Shown here piece by piece: positions 51,032 to 59,849 of a stretch of DNA of 64,000 nt. Both the position numbers and the translations under genes were made by a program. The stretch is from Alkalilimnicola sp. S0819 (GTDB lineage: Bacteria > Pseudomonadota > Gammaproteobacteria > Nitrococcales > WHIW01), in contig NZ_WHIW01000005.1 in assembly GCF_009295635.1 (NCBI RefSeq), forward strand, positions 1 through 64,000, given 5' to 3'. The notes under the pieces were generated by a model that was not told the origin of the DNA, ran no database searches, and was given only the letters and a program-made list of their open reading frames with translations. Each line of letters opens with the position of its first letter. Position 1 is the stretch's first letter.

Positions 51032-52228
51032 CTACTCTTCTTCCCAGTCGCGCACCAGTTCGCCTCGGCGCTGGTCGCGCCGCATCTCCCGCTCGTTGGT
51101 CCGGTAGTAGCTCTGCAGGTACAGGCTCTCGCCGTCGCGCGTGCTCTTGAACACCGCCTTGTAGAGCCGCCCCTCGATGAAGAAGAACGACAGCTGCCGC
51201 TCGCCCAGGGCGATGACCCGACCGGCGCGCACGCCCCGGGGAAGGCTGCGGTAGTCGTCGGTCGTCAGATCAGGGTGGCGCTCACGCTGCTTGGCCAGGG
51301 TCTCGGCGGAGAGCAGCGCCGTCTGCCGGCGGCCTTCGATGCGCTCCACCAGCTCGCGGGGCAGTACGGCAATGGGAAAGGCCCCCTCGGGCGTCTCCAA
51401 GAAGTGATCGAAGGCGGGGCTCGCTACGGTCTGGTCCACGGCCGCGGCCGCGAGCTGCTCATCGGCCCGGTCCAGCTTCTCGCTCAGCGCCCCTTGCACC
51501 TGCGCCCGACGCGTCTTGCCCGGGTTTGTGTCCCAGCCCGGGTCGATGCCCTCAGGGACGCGTTCAACCTCACCTGTGCGTTTATTAACCCACTCCCGGT
51601 GACGGATCTCCGGGGCCTCGGTGCGCACGTTTCCATCGGCACGCAGACGCTCCGCTTCGCGGCGAGAGACTTGGCGTACATGGCACTTGCAGCCCCAGCC
51701 GTTGCGCGGCGCGTGCGTATCCCACCAGGGGTGGTCCATCGGGAGCATCAGGCCCTCCCAGGCAGCGTGCTCCGGGCGGTGCGCCTCGCTGGGACCCAGC
51801 TGATAGATCAGATACGGATGGCTGCGCCGGGCGCGCTCGATGCGCTGCCACTGGCCGGCGTCTCGTGCGGTTCTGAGGTTGGTGCGGTAGATGGTGCGCA
51901 GCCGGCGGGGGCTGCCCAGCTGCACCTCGCGGATCTCACCGGTGAGCGGGTCCTGCATGTCGCTCATACCCCACCAGCCCTTGCGCTGCAGGGTCGGTGT
52001 CAAATCCCGGGCGAACTCGCGAAAGGTCCGCCCCTCGGTCAGCGCCTCGTCGACCGCCGCCCGCATATCCTCGAGTAGATCCAGCTGCATGGCCTTGGCC
52101 ACCGTGAAGGCGTTGGCGTGCTCCTCGCGCCAGACGTCCCGGTGGTCGAAGCTCGGTCGAATGCCCTTGGCGCGGAAGTAGGCCAGCGCGTCCTCGGGCA
52201 CCGGGCCGGGGGCGGTCTGCTCAGGCAT
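51032..52228 (-). CDS. Minor head / head morphogenesis protein (Mu gpF-like)
   Basis: 398 residues from ATG 52228 (GAGGT 6 bases upstream; another ATG at 52246). The Mu F / SPP1 gp7 pattern is clear: RLRTIYRTNLRTARDAGQW, LPMDHPWWDTHAPRNGWGCKCHVRQ and EGIDPGWDTNPGK. It is packed in few copies in the head. Overlaps the portal gene end by 8 bases. Confidence 0.94.
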   Translation of the reverse strand: MPEQTAPGPVPEDALAYFRAKGIRPSFDHRDVWREEHANAFTVAKAMQLDLLEDMRAAVDEALTEGRTFREFARDLTPTLQRKGWWGMSDMQDPLTGEIREVQLGSPRRLRTIYRTNLRTARDAGQWQRIERARRSHPYLIYQLGPSEAHRPEHAAWEGLMLPMDHPWWDTHAPRNGWGCKCHVRQVSRREAERLRADGNVRTEAPEIRHREWVNKRTGEVERVPEGIDPGWDTNPGKTRRAQVQGALSEKLDRADEQLAAAAVDQTVASPAFDHFLETPEGAFPIAVLPRELVERIEGRRQTALLSAETLAKQRERHPDLTTDDYRSLPRGVRAGRVIALGERQLSFFFIEGRLYKAVFKSTRDGESLYLQSYYRTNEREMRRDQRRGELVRDWEEE

Positions 52229-53774
52229 CCGGTGACCTCTCGGCATCGCCGCTGCCCCGAGCCTGGAAGGTGGCCCGGGCGAGGCGTTGCATCAGTTCGC
52301 CGGCGTCCATCTCCTGGAGTAGCGACGGCAGCGCCTGCAGGAACTCCTCGTAGCTGCCGGCGCGCTCGGCCAGGGCGTGCAGCGGATCGACCACCGGGGC
52401 CAGCTGCGGCTCCCACTCGGCAGCGAGTTCCGCCTCCAGTTCGTCGACCAGCTCGGCCGGTGCCTGGCGGTTGAGCGCGGTGGCGGTGTACTGATTGAGC
52501 GCCGGCGGTGCGGCGGGCGCGGCCGGCAGGCCCAGCACCTCGGCGCCATCGTCCGGATCCGGAATGCCGGCCTTATCGCGCACCACCGACTGCTCCACGC
52601 GCAGGCCCAGCGGGACCAGCTTCGCGAGCAGGTCCGCCAGGCCGGCCAGGTCCTCGGGCTCGGTGATCTGGAGCTCCAGGCGGGGATAGCGTTCCTGCGG
52701 GCCGTAGTTCAGGTCGATGAACGGCCGCACCAGGTCCCGGTTGAGCGTGTCGGCCAGCTGGCGTGCATCCGCCTGCTGGATGTCGCCGCGCACGTCGTTG
52801 TGGACGTTGGCCTGGGATTGGCTGGAGCCGTCGTCGGCGGTCATGGTCTGGCCCAGCACGGCCTTGGAGGTCTGCTTGTCCAGCCATTCGGCGAGGTTGA
52901 GGAACAGCTGATCGCCGCCACGTTGCCCGCCGCCGGCTTCCTCGAACTCGATGCGCATCGATTCGGGAATGACGGCAGCGGCGTCGGTGCCGATGTTGGC
53001 CACGGCGTTGATCAGGGTCTGGATATCGTCCGCCGAGGCGTTGGGGCCGTAGCGGCCGAGGCGCAGCGGCATGCCGAAGACCTCGGCGAAGGCCATCCAG
53101 TCGGTGAGCGCGTAGGCCTTGCACATGTAGCTGGCGGCAACCAGGCGGGCAAGCCCGCGGCGCACCGGCAGGCCGGATTTGAGCCGGGGCATGTGGACGA
53201 TGAACTTGTAGGGCGGCAGGGCGACGCCTGAGAGGTCGCCCTCATCGAGCAGCCGCAGTTCCCGGCCTGTCGTCTGGTCGAAGACGAAGAAGCGCGGATC
53301 GCGCCAGACGTACTCCTGCGGCCACCACTCCGGACCGCGCCGGTTCCAGAGGATCTCGACCGCAGAGTAGCCCTTGCCCAGGGCGTCCAGCGCGTCGTCG
53401 AGCATCTCGCCAAAGGCGGGCCGGCGAGTGAGTTCGCGCACGGCGTCGGCCAATTCCACGTCGCGGGCCGCATCACTTGCCGCCTCCACCGCGACCGGCA
53501 GCCCGGACACGGCGCGCTTGCGGGTGCCGAGCACGCTAGCATAGTGCGGCTCGCGCTCCTCCATCTCCTCGGCGAGGGTGAGGTAGTCGTGGTGATCGCC
53601 CTGGGCTGCGCTGTGCAGCAGCGCGGCCAGCCGGTCGGGCGAGAGCGCGGCGGCGACGGAATGGGCGTTCCAGACCTGGCGGATGCCGGTCAGGCGTGGG
53701 GCGGCAACCTCCCGGGTCAACTCCTGCCGGCGCAAGGGCTGGCCGCGATGATCTACGATGTCGGGCATTACCAT
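52221..53774 (-). CDS. Portal protein (DUF935, Mu gp29)
   Basis: 517 residues. LTRPDRL-type start, GYSAVEILWNRRGPEWWPQEY, RDPRFFVFDQTTGRE, DWMAFAEVFGMPLRLGRYG and LGQTMTADDG are conserved DUF935 segments. Forms the DNA entry ring. Overlaps the terminase gene end by 7 bases. Confidence 0.95.
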   Translation of the reverse strand: MVMPDIVDHRGQPLRRQELTREVAAPRLTGIRQVWNAHSVAAALSPDRLAALLHSAAQGDHHDYLTLAEEMEEREPHYASVLGTRKRAVSGLPVAVEAASDAARDVELADAVRELTRRPAFGEMLDDALDALGKGYSAVEILWNRRGPEWWPQEYVWRDPRFFVFDQTTGRELRLLDEGDLSGVALPPYKFIVHMPRLKSGLPVRRGLARLVAASYMCKAYALTDWMAFAEVFGMPLRLGRYGPNASADDIQTLINAVANIGTDAAAVIPESMRIEFEEAGGGQRGGDQLFLNLAEWLDKQTSKAVLGQTMTADDGSSQSQANVHNDVRGDIQQADARQLADTLNRDLVRPFIDLNYGPQERYPRLELQITEPEDLAGLADLLAKLVPLGLRVEQSVVRDKAGIPDPDDGAEVLGLPAAPAAPPALNQYTATALNRQAPAELVDELEAELAAEWEPQLAPVVDPLHALAERAGSYEEFLQALPSLLQEMDAGELMQRLARATFQARGSGDAERSPDA

Positions 53775-55285
53775 TTACCTCGCATGCTGCGAAAGCCGGC
53801 GGTGGTGCGCACCGGCCGCTGATGCGGTTGGCCACCGCCGGGGGTGTGGGTTGAGACCGGGATGTAGCCGTACTCCTGGACCTCGCTGAGGCTGGCGTAG
53901 TAGCCGAGCGCAATGGCGATGGCGGCATCCCCGTGGCGGTTCTTGTCCGCGCCGGTCTTCGCATCGGGCAGCTTCGGTATGCCCTTGATCACCTGCAGGG
54001 CGCGCAGGTCGTTGAGTACGTCCAGGTCGCGCGGCAGCTCGATCAGGTCGTCCTCGAAGGCGGCCTTGAACTTGGGCATGTTCTCCAGGTACCAGCCCTG
54101 GGAGAGCATCACCGGCTCCATGCGACCGGCGCCGTAGCGGTAGACGGCCTGCTCGGCCAGGTACTGGCCGTTACCGCGGGCATCCAGCGCGCCGGCCTGC
54201 AGCCGCGGGAGCCGATCGGCGATGTAGTAGAACACCTGCTCCTGCTGCTTGAAGGGCACGTTGCGCAGCTCGACCAGGAACGGCACCACGCGCTTCAACT
54301 GCTGGGTGCTGGCCACCGGGGCGAGCACGGTCAGATCGCCGGAGCGGCCGAAGTCCTCGCCGATGGCGTGGGGGAGCTTCGGGTCGAGTGCGGCGAGCAG
54401 CGGCTGGAGATGCAGCTCGCACCAGTCGCGCATCTCGGCCTCGCGCAGGTGTTCGGGCCAGGCGTTGAATTCGGCCGAGCCTTCGAAGCGCAGCACCGGC
54501 GCCTCGACCATGCGAGCCTCGATCATCGCCCGGGAGAGGTAGGCGCCGCCCCCGCTCTTCGGGACGCAGTAGTACTCCTCCAGCGCGTCCTCGCGGGTGG
54601 CGGTATCGCGCAGCAGGTTGTCCTTCCACTCGTCCTCGGCATCCTGGCTCCACGCCATGCCGCGCACCTGGCAGATGCGCTTGTAGAGGCCCTGCTCGCA
54701 GGCGTCGTCCAGGGTGAGGCGGTGGACGCTGTAGCGGCGCTTGCCGGCACGGCTGTCCTGGATCAGCTCATTGAACAGGTTTTCAACACCGTTGTGGGTG
54801 CTGATTAAACGCACATTGGCACCCCACATGGTCAGCGCCAGTGCGGCCTTGAGTACCTCGGCCAGCTGCTCGTGGAAGGCGGCCTCGTCGATGGTGACGT
54901 TGCCCTGGCGGCCGCGCAGGTTGGACGGGCGTGAGCTCAGCGCCTGGATCTTGAAGCCGGAGTTGAAGCGGATGTTGAAGGTGAGGATGTCCTGGTCCTC
55001 GTCCTGCAGGATCTCTTCCTCGACCTCGGAGGCGGCGCGATTGAAGGCGCGCGCCCACATGCCGCAGGCCTCGATGAACTCGATGGCCATCTCCTTGTTG
55101 GAGCCCACGTAATAGTGGTTGGTGCCGCCGGCGGACTTGGCCGCACTGGCCGTGAGCACCGCGTCGGCGGCTTCCGCCCAGGTCAGCCCCGTGCGGCGGC
55201 TCTTCTCGGCGATCTTCAGCTGCGCGCGGTCGGCGACCCACGCCTTCTGGTACGGCAGCAGAACCGAGGCGGGCAGCGCCGACAT
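53768..55285 (-). CDS. Terminase large subunit (Mu gp28)
   Basis: 505 residues. Walker A-like EKSRRTGLTWA near the N-terminus, VTIDEAAFHE (Walker B region), LISTHNG, and nuclease acidic residues in GEDFGRSGDLTVL and KNRHGDAAIAIALG. Packages DNA headful-wise from host-flanked ends. Confidence 0.95.
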   Translation of the reverse strand: MSALPASVLLPYQKAWVADRAQLKIAEKSRRTGLTWAEAADAVLTASAAKSAGGTNHYYVGSNKEMAIEFIEACGMWARAFNRAASEVEEEILQDEDQDILTFNIRFNSGFKIQALSSRPSNLRGRQGNVTIDEAAFHEQLAEVLKAALALTMWGANVRLISTHNGVENLFNELIQDSRAGKRRYSVHRLTLDDACEQGLYKRICQVRGMAWSQDAEDEWKDNLLRDTATREDALEEYYCVPKSGGGAYLSRAMIEARMVEAPVLRFEGSAEFNAWPEHLREAEMRDWCELHLQPLLAALDPKLPHAIGEDFGRSGDLTVLAPVASTQQLKRVVPFLVELRNVPFKQQEQVFYYIADRLPRLQAGALDARGNGQYLAEQAVYRYGAGRMEPVMLSQGWYLENMPKFKAAFEDDLIELPRDLDVLNDLRALQVIKGIPKLPDAKTGADKNRHGDAAIAIALGYYASLSEVQEYGYIPVSTHTPGGGQPHQRPVRTTAGFRSMRGKW

Positions 55286-55286
55286 G

Positions 55287-55817
55287 TCAGGCGATCCCCA
55301 GGATTTCGCGCTTGATGGTGTCGATGGAGTCGCGGCTCATGCCTTGGCCGGTGAGGGTCTTCTCCGCAACGGAGGCGGCCTCGGCGGCGACCTCGCGGCG
55401 CACCCGCAGGCGCATGTCGGTGGCGGTCTTGTCGGCACCGGCCAGGTCCTTGATGGCCTTGGCGAGGAACATGATGTCCTGGGGTGAGGCGCCGGCGTCT
55501 TCGCCGCCCAGATCGCCCATCACCTGGAAGGCGACCGTGCGCAGCATCTCCGAGAGCAGCCGGCCGACGTCGCCCTCCGGGTCTTCCTCCAGCTTGCCCA
55601 CCCAGACCTTGGCCATCTGCTGCGCCTGGCGGTAACGCTCCATCTGCTCGCGGGCGTTTTTGACGTAACGCCCTACGGCCGAGCGGGAGGCCTCACCGCC
55701 GAGCTTGTCGATGGCTTCCACGACCTGGTCGATGGTGGCCCGATCCTCACGGATCAGCCGGTCCACCGCCTCGCGGATGCGCGGGTCGAGCTTCTCAATG
55801 CTGGAGCGGCGAGCCAT
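55287..55817 (-). CDS. Mu gp27-like (DUF3486), probable small terminase
   Basis: 176 residues from ATG 55817. ARRSSIEKLDPRIREAVDRLI ... RATIDQVVEAIDKLGGEASRSAVGRYVKNAREQ is the DUF3486 signature with a helix-turn-helix. It starts where the small membrane gene ends (shared base). Confidence 0.93.
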   Translation of the reverse strand: MARRSSIEKLDPRIREAVDRLIREDRATIDQVVEAIDKLGGEASRSAVGRYVKNAREQMERYRQAQQMAKVWVGKLEEDPEGDVGRLLSEMLRTVAFQVMGDLGGEDAGASPQDIMFLAKAIKDLAGADKTATDMRLRVRREVAAEAASVAEKTLTGQGMSRDSIDTIKREILGIA

Positions 55818-56053
55818 CAGTAGGGCCTCTCCGACCACTCGTGAAGGCGAAGCATCACCCAGACGGCGGCGCACTGCAGAACGCCGCCGATGACCATCGA
55901 AGTGGCGGCATCAGTCCAGCCGATGGCGCGGACAGCCGTGCCGGCGCCGAGCACCGCCAGGCCGGCGGTGGTGAAGAGAAGGGCGTCGGCTACCCACGCT
56001 GCCAGTTTGCGGCGCAGGAACCAGCGTAGTTTGCGAGTGGCGGCACTGCGCAT
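55817..56053 (-). CDS. Small membrane protein of the lysis region
   Basis: 78 residues from ATG 56053. Basic start (RSAATRKLRWFLRRK) and two hydrophobic helices (DALLFTTAGLAVLGAGTAVRAI, SMVIGGVLQCAAVWVMLRL). Similar two-helix proteins occur in Mu-like lysis clusters; may be a pinholin-like or spanin-accessory protein. A longer frame exists upstream but lacks support. Confidence 0.6.
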   Translation of the reverse strand: MRSAATRKLRWFLRRKLAAWVADALLFTTAGLAVLGAGTAVRAIGWTDAATSMVIGGVLQCAAVWVMLRLHEWSERPY

Positions 56054-56054
56054 A

Positions 56055-56351
56055 TCAGGCCTCCGGTTCCGGCCGCTTGACGCCCGGGCACCGGGCGCGG
56101 CCGTGGGCGACGTCATTGCCACGCGGGGTGAGCTTGGCGACCTCGACGTCGGAAACCTTGCTGACACTGATCAGCGCCTGTTCATCCAGCCAGGCAAGCT
56201 CCGCGCGCAGGCCGTCGTGGCTGATGGCGTGGCCGAAGCCGGGCAGCGCGGCGGAGAGCAGGTAGATGTTGGCCGTATAGCCCTGGGACTCGGCCAGCAG
56301 GCGCAGGATCACCAGGCGGCGGTCTTCTTGTAGGAGTTGCTGGTAGCTCAT
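56055..56351 (-). CDS. Mu gp26-like phage protein
   Basis: 98 residues. SYQQLLQEDRRLVILRLLAE and LPGFGHAISHDGLRAELAWLDEQ form a winged-helix pattern typical of the VpaChn25_0724 phage family located between gp25 and the terminase genes. Overlaps the gp25 gene by 4 bases. Confidence 0.85.
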   Translation of the reverse strand: MSYQQLLQEDRRLVILRLLAESQGYTANIYLLSAALPGFGHAISHDGLRAELAWLDEQALISVSKVSDVEVAKLTPRGNDVAHGRARCPGVKRPEPEA

Positions 56352-56728
56352 CCGGCTTTGCTCCCGTTGTTGAGCAGGTGCTGGTGGATCACCGTGAGAA
56401 GGTGGTTGGTGCCTCGGTGCGCCTCGGCGAGCCCGGCCACCTGGCGGTTGAGCTCGTCGAAGCGCCGGTCCAGATCGTCCATGTCATGCTTGTTCGGCAG
56501 GTGTTCCATCTCTTTCTCGGCGACGGTGATGCGGCGCTCCACGCCTTCGATACGCCCGGAGAGCTTGAGGCCCGTGGCGCGCATCTCCTTGTGCACGCCG
56601 TTGATGGCGGTGCGGTTGGCGCTGGTCTTGCGCACCCACCAGGCGGCGGCAAAGGCGAGCAAGGTGGCGGCCACCTGCAGGACGTCCAGCGCGAGACGCC
56701 AGTTCGCGACAGCTTCGTTACTCAGCAC
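56348..56728 (-). CDS. Mu gp25-like (DUF2730) protein
   Basis: 126 residues from GTG 56728, with AGGAGA 7 bases upstream. One N-terminal membrane helix (LDVLQVAATLLAFAAAWWV), then a coiled coil (LDRRFDELNRQVAGLAEAH). Matches the DUF2730 family. Overlaps the holin gene end by 11 bases. Confidence 0.85.
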   Translation of the reverse strand: MLSNEAVANWRLALDVLQVAATLLAFAAAWWVRKTSANRTAINGVHKEMRATGLKLSGRIEGVERRITVAEKEMEHLPNKHDMDDLDRRFDELNRQVAGLAEAHRGTNHLLTVIHQHLLNNGSKAG

Positions 56729-57335
56729 CGCGGTTCTCCTTCTCGCCGCCACGGCCCAATCGCTGCGCCAATGCATCGAAGATGCCGTCGGGGGCCTGGC
56801 CTGCTTGAACCTGCTTGTCGCGGCTGCGCTGGCGGACGCTCACACCCAGCACGGCCAGTGCAATGCTCCACATGGTCACCATCGCGCCCATGAGCACGGA
56901 CAGCCCGTTGAGGATCTCGCCGGCGTGCTCGGGGTAGACGAAGGCGGCGCCGACAATGGCGGCGACGATCGCCAGGCTCTGCAGCACCCAGGTCAACGCG
57001 GTGGCGTATCCGTAGGTCGGGCGCCAGCGGCGCACGTAGGCGTCATCGGCGGCGGCCTCCGTGCGGATGGTCTCGTTGATCTGCGCCAGGTGTACGGCTT
57101 CCGCCTCCAGCACCATGCGGCGCAACTCCCGGGCGTGCTCCTGCTCGAGTTGCTTGAGCTTGAGCGCCGCCTCCGGATCGCGCTCCACGGCCCGCTGGAC
57201 CGCCTCGGGTGAGTCGTCGACCCCAAGGGCCGAGGCCACCAGGGTGCCCACGGCCCCGCCGGTGGGGCCGCCAATGGCGGCACCCAGTACGGGGGCAATC
57301 CGCCCGATCCCCGCCTTCACGTCTTTCCAGTCCAT
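56718..57335 (-). CDS. 3TM-type holin
   Basis: 205 residues. Gly-rich start with a hydrophobic stretch (IAPVLGAAIGGPTGGAVGTLVASALG), a charged middle, then RRWRPTYGYATALTWVLQSL and two more helices. This is the Holin_3TM layout. Opens the inner membrane for the endolysin, whose gene overlaps by one base. Confidence 0.88.
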   Translation of the reverse strand: MDWKDVKAGIGRIAPVLGAAIGGPTGGAVGTLVASALGVDDSPEAVQRAVERDPEAALKLKQLEQEHARELRRMVLEAEAVHLAQINETIRTEAAADDAYVRRWRPTYGYATALTWVLQSLAIVAAIVGAAFVYPEHAGEILNGLSVLMGAMVTMWSIALAVLGVSVRQRSRDKQVQAGQAPDGIFDALAQRLGRGGEKENRGAE

Positions 57336-57862
57336 CAGTCCTCCAGGAGATGCTCAGAAAGGGCGTTCATACCACCCTCAATCCACGCCGAAACCCCGAA
57401 TCCGGGGCAGCGCTTGGTCCATTCCGAGGGGGAGATGACGCCGTCGCCGTCGAGATCCGGCGAAAGATCCCGGTGGCCCACTACCCGGATGCCGGGGTAG
57501 TCCCGGCGCAGGCTGCGCACATGGGCGGCGAGGGTTTCCCATTGGGCGCGAGTGAACCGGTCGGTGCCGATCAGGCAGGTGCCGATGGAGCGTTCGTTGT
57601 GGCCAGCCGCGTGCGCGCCGGTTTCGCGCAGGGCGCGGCCACAGGTCACCGCACCGGTGGTGTAGATCACGAAGTGATAACCGATGTGGTGCAGATGCGG
57701 GCTGTGGGGCCCGATCAGTTTCGGGGCGCGGCGAAAGCCACGCTCGGCGTGCCAGCGGTCGATCTGCTCCGCGGTGAGCCACTTGCCGTTGGGCGTGGCC
57801 GCGCAGTGGATCACCAGCGTGTCGATGTCTTGGGGATTGCGATAACGGCTCATGACCGTCAT
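57335..57862 (-). CDS. Endolysin, N-acetylmuramoyl-L-alanine amidase
   Basis: 175 residues. Amidase_2 zinc ligands in LVIHCAATPNG and GHRDLSPD; IGYHFVIYTTGAV core. Directly after HRDLSPDL comes DLDGDGVISPSE, a perfect 12-residue EF-hand-type calcium loop (D-x-D-x-D-G...E), also known in related phage lysins. No signal peptide, so export depends on the holin. ATG 57862 or 57853. Confidence 0.92.
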   Translation of the reverse strand: MTVMSRYRNPQDIDTLVIHCAATPNGKWLTAEQIDRWHAERGFRRAPKLIGPHSPHLHHIGYHFVIYTTGAVTCGRALRETGAHAAGHNERSIGTCLIGTDRFTRAQWETLAAHVRSLRRDYPGIRVVGHRDLSPDLDGDGVISPSEWTKRCPGFGVSAWIEGGMNALSEHLLED

Positions 57863-57919
57863 CTTCGCCGCAGGGGCGCGGCCGGGAGGATGCTGAAGCG
57901 GTTCAGTCGGGGCGGAGTG

Positions 57920-58333
57920 TCAGCCGAAGAGGTCGGCCTGGTCCGGCGCGTCGCGCAGGGTCTCCGGCCGCTTGAGGATATTCCAGATCTGGCGCTCGCT
58001 CAAATGGTACTCGCGGGCCAGCCTGGCCACGGTGCTGCCGCCCTCGTAACGGCGGCTGATTTCGATGTTGCGCAGGGCGCGCACGGCCAGCTCCAGCTTG
58101 GCGATGTAGGGGCGGGTGCCGCCGAAGCGGCCGATGAAGTGCACGGCCGCCTCCGGGCCCAGGACCCGCGCCAAGGGGTGCCCAGGGTCGAAGCGCTTGG
58201 GCACCGGTACGTGCGTGCCGCCGTAATGCGCCACCAGGGCCAGGGTCGGTTCCGTGCCGACCAGGTCCCGGATCTCGGCCAGCACCGGCGGCAGGTCCTC
58301 GTCGTAGTAATGCAAGGTCTGCTCGTCGCTCAT
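57920..58333 (-). CDS. mor: Mor-family late gene activator
   Basis: 137 residues from ATG 58333, overlapping the previous stop. GRFGGTRPYIAKLELAVRALRN then a C-terminal helix-turn-helix, ISRRYEGGSTVARLAREYHLSERQIWNIL, are the Mor/C family signature. It binds as a dimer and switches on middle/late transcription. Its position just before the lysis genes fits. The 57-base gap to the endolysin should hold its target promoter. Confidence 0.93.
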   Translation of the reverse strand: MSDEQTLHYYDEDLPPVLAEIRDLVGTEPTLALVAHYGGTHVPVPKRFDPGHPLARVLGPEAAVHFIGRFGGTRPYIAKLELAVRALRNIEISRRYEGGSTVARLAREYHLSERQIWNILKRPETLRDAPDQADLFG

Positions 58334-58701
58334 TTGCCCTTGGCCTCCTGTAGGGACGCCCACATCTCCCGCAGCCGCTGTCGATTGCGCTCGCGCTGCT
58401 CCCGGCTCATGGGCGGGCTCGGCAGGGCGCGGGGCTGGGGGCGCCGGGGCAGCTGCTCGAGCAGCGCCCGGGGTGTTGGCCAGCGATCCGCCTGGCGGGC
58501 CAGACTCAGAAAGGCGCGGTCAATTCGGCGCCGGTCGGTTTCTTCCTGCCAATCGATCGGTGCATCCCATAGGACCCGAACCCACACGTCGCGGGTGTAC
58601 TTCACCGTTTCCAGGCCAGGGCCGCCGGGTAGGTGGAGGACCATCAAGGCGCGCAGCCCGTCGATCAGGGCGTCCTTGAACCATTTCGGCGCTTCACTCA
58701 T
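58330..58701 (-). CDS. Prophage hypothetical protein upstream of mor
   Basis: 123 residues from ATG 58701. A helical N-terminal part (WFKDALIDGLRALMVLHLPG) and a basic Gln/Arg-rich tail (MSREQRERNRQRLREMWA). Overlaps both neighbours by 4-8 bases, so part of the early operon. No family recognised. Confidence 0.7.
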   Translation of the reverse strand: MSEAPKWFKDALIDGLRALMVLHLPGGPGLETVKYTRDVWVRVLWDAPIDWQEETDRRRIDRAFLSLARQADRWPTPRALLEQLPRRPQPRALPSPPMSREQRERNRQRLREMWASLQEAKGK

Positions 58702-59152
58702 CCGTTCCCCCGAGCGCAGCCAGGGCCTGTGCCGTCCGGCTCGTCGGCCGGGGCTGTTGAGTTGCCCGCTCCAGCGCCTTCGGCGCGGGACGGGCCGCAA
58801 CGCTTTCCAGCACTCGCTTGAGGTAGTTGTGATTCTTCAGCGGCCGGTGGTCCTCGCCGCTCTCGCGCTTGCCGCGGATCGCCTCCACGGTCTCCGACAG
58901 GGCCGCACCGATGAGCAGCGTGTCGGCGTGCAGCGCGAGGGTCTCGCGCGCCAGGCGCAGCTGGCGCTCGTAGGCGGGGGCGCGGGTCGCACCGGCGAAC
59001 AGCTGAATGTAGAGCACCAGGGGGCGGCTGACCTCACGCGGCAGATCCTTGAGGATGCCCATCAGCTCGCGCAGCGCCTCGTCCTCGACCATCGCGACCA
59101 GGCTGCCCAGGTCTAGCGCGGTGTGGCAGACATGGCAACGGGCTTTCTGCAT
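58694..59152 (-). CDS. Prophage hypothetical protein with CxxC
   Basis: 152 residues from ATG 59152 (TGATG coupling with the small membrane gene). The start ARCHVCHTALDLG suggests a metal knuckle; the rest is helical. ATG 59152 is preferred over longer frames because of the overlap. No function known. Confidence 0.7.
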   Translation of the reverse strand: MQKARCHVCHTALDLGSLVAMVEDEALRELMGILKDLPREVSRPLVLYIQLFAGATRAPAYERQLRLARETLALHADTLLIGAALSETVEAIRGKRESGEDHRPLKNHNYLKRVLESVAARPAPKALERATQQPRPTSRTAQALAALGGTDE

Positions 59153-59262
59153 CAGCGTTTGAACTCCACGTAAACGACGTTTGCGACGCGCTGGACGCGC
59201 CGGCGGGGCGGGCACAGAAGCGCCAGCCAGAAGAGCGCGGGGGCATACCACCACCAGATCAC
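59152..59262 (-). CDS. 36-residue membrane protein, coupled on both sides
   Basis: GTG 59262 to TGA 59154-59152: (V/M)IWWWYAPALFWLALLC followed by a basic tail, PPRRRVQRVANVV and YVEFKR. Its start overlaps the gemA stop as GTGA and its stop overlaps the next start as TGATG, so both junctions are classic coupled overlaps. A single membrane helix with a positive inside tail. Too short for usual gene callers. Likely a real accessory peptide. Confidence 0.65.
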   Translation of the reverse strand: MIWWWYAPALFWLALLCPPRRRVQRVANVVYVEFKR

Positions 59263-59849
59263 CGGCGCACCTCGGCGTAATGTTCGACCAGCGCCCGAAG
59301 TGTGGGCCGGTGGCGCTCCCAGCCCTTGCGCGGGTTCCGCACTTCCTCGGCCAGCTCTGTCCGGGTCTTGCCGAGCCGGTCCAGTTCCCGGTCGAGCTGC
59401 GCGAGCAGGGAGCGCTTCTCCTGCTCCACGTGCAGGGCGGCGATCACACCGCGCAGGTGGTCGGCCTTGCGCAGCCAGGCCACGCGCTCGATGCCGAACT
59501 GCTGGCGGGCAATGCCATCGGCGTAGGACCAGGGCAGCTTCATGGCAGTCAGCTGGGCTTCGATCTTCTGGAGCATGGCCTCCCGGTCCAGGTTGTGCGG
59601 CGTGCCCGGGTACTGTGCGACGCGCCGGCGCGGCTTGCCGTGGAAGCCGCGGGCGCGCAGATGATCAAGCACCGCCTCGCGGCCCGCGGCGTCCAGGTCT
59701 TTTGCGGAGCGTACCCGGGCGACCGACCAAAGCATCGCCCGGTAGGTGTCGTCGTCGAGCTGCAGCTCCTTCTTGGCGACGTGGATCTTGGCCAGCTCGC
59801 TGCGGCGCCGGGCGTCGCGGCCCCTGGGGTTAGCTCTTGATGCCGGCAT
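59259..59849 (-). CDS. gemA: GemA-like regulatory protein (Mu gp16, DUF1018)
   Basis: 196 residues from ATG 59849. SELAKIHVAKKELQLDDDTYRAML then WSVARVRSAKDLDAAGREAVLDHL and FHGKPRRR are the DUF1018 signature. In Mu, GemA alters host gene expression and DNA relaxation. Overlaps the previous gene by 20 bases. Confidence 0.92.
   Translation of the reverse strand: MPASRANPRGRDARRRSELAKIHVAKKELQLDDDTYRAMLWSVARVRSAKDLDAAGREAVLDHLRARGFHGKPRRRVAQYPGTPHNLDREAMLQKIEAQLTAMKLPWSYADGIARQQFGIERVAWLRKADHLRGVIAALHVEQEKRSLLAQLDRELDRLGKTRTELAEEVRNPRKGWERHRPTLRALVEHYAEVRR

Noticed and set aside
57209-59116. 635-codon plus-strand frame
   Set aside because: Shadow over holin, endolysin, mor and two other coupled genes.
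59180-59188. TTTGCGACG, the same 9-mer as the phage-end sites, inside the early region
   Set aside because: A single copy inside the small membrane gene; too short to call a transposase site or enhancer.
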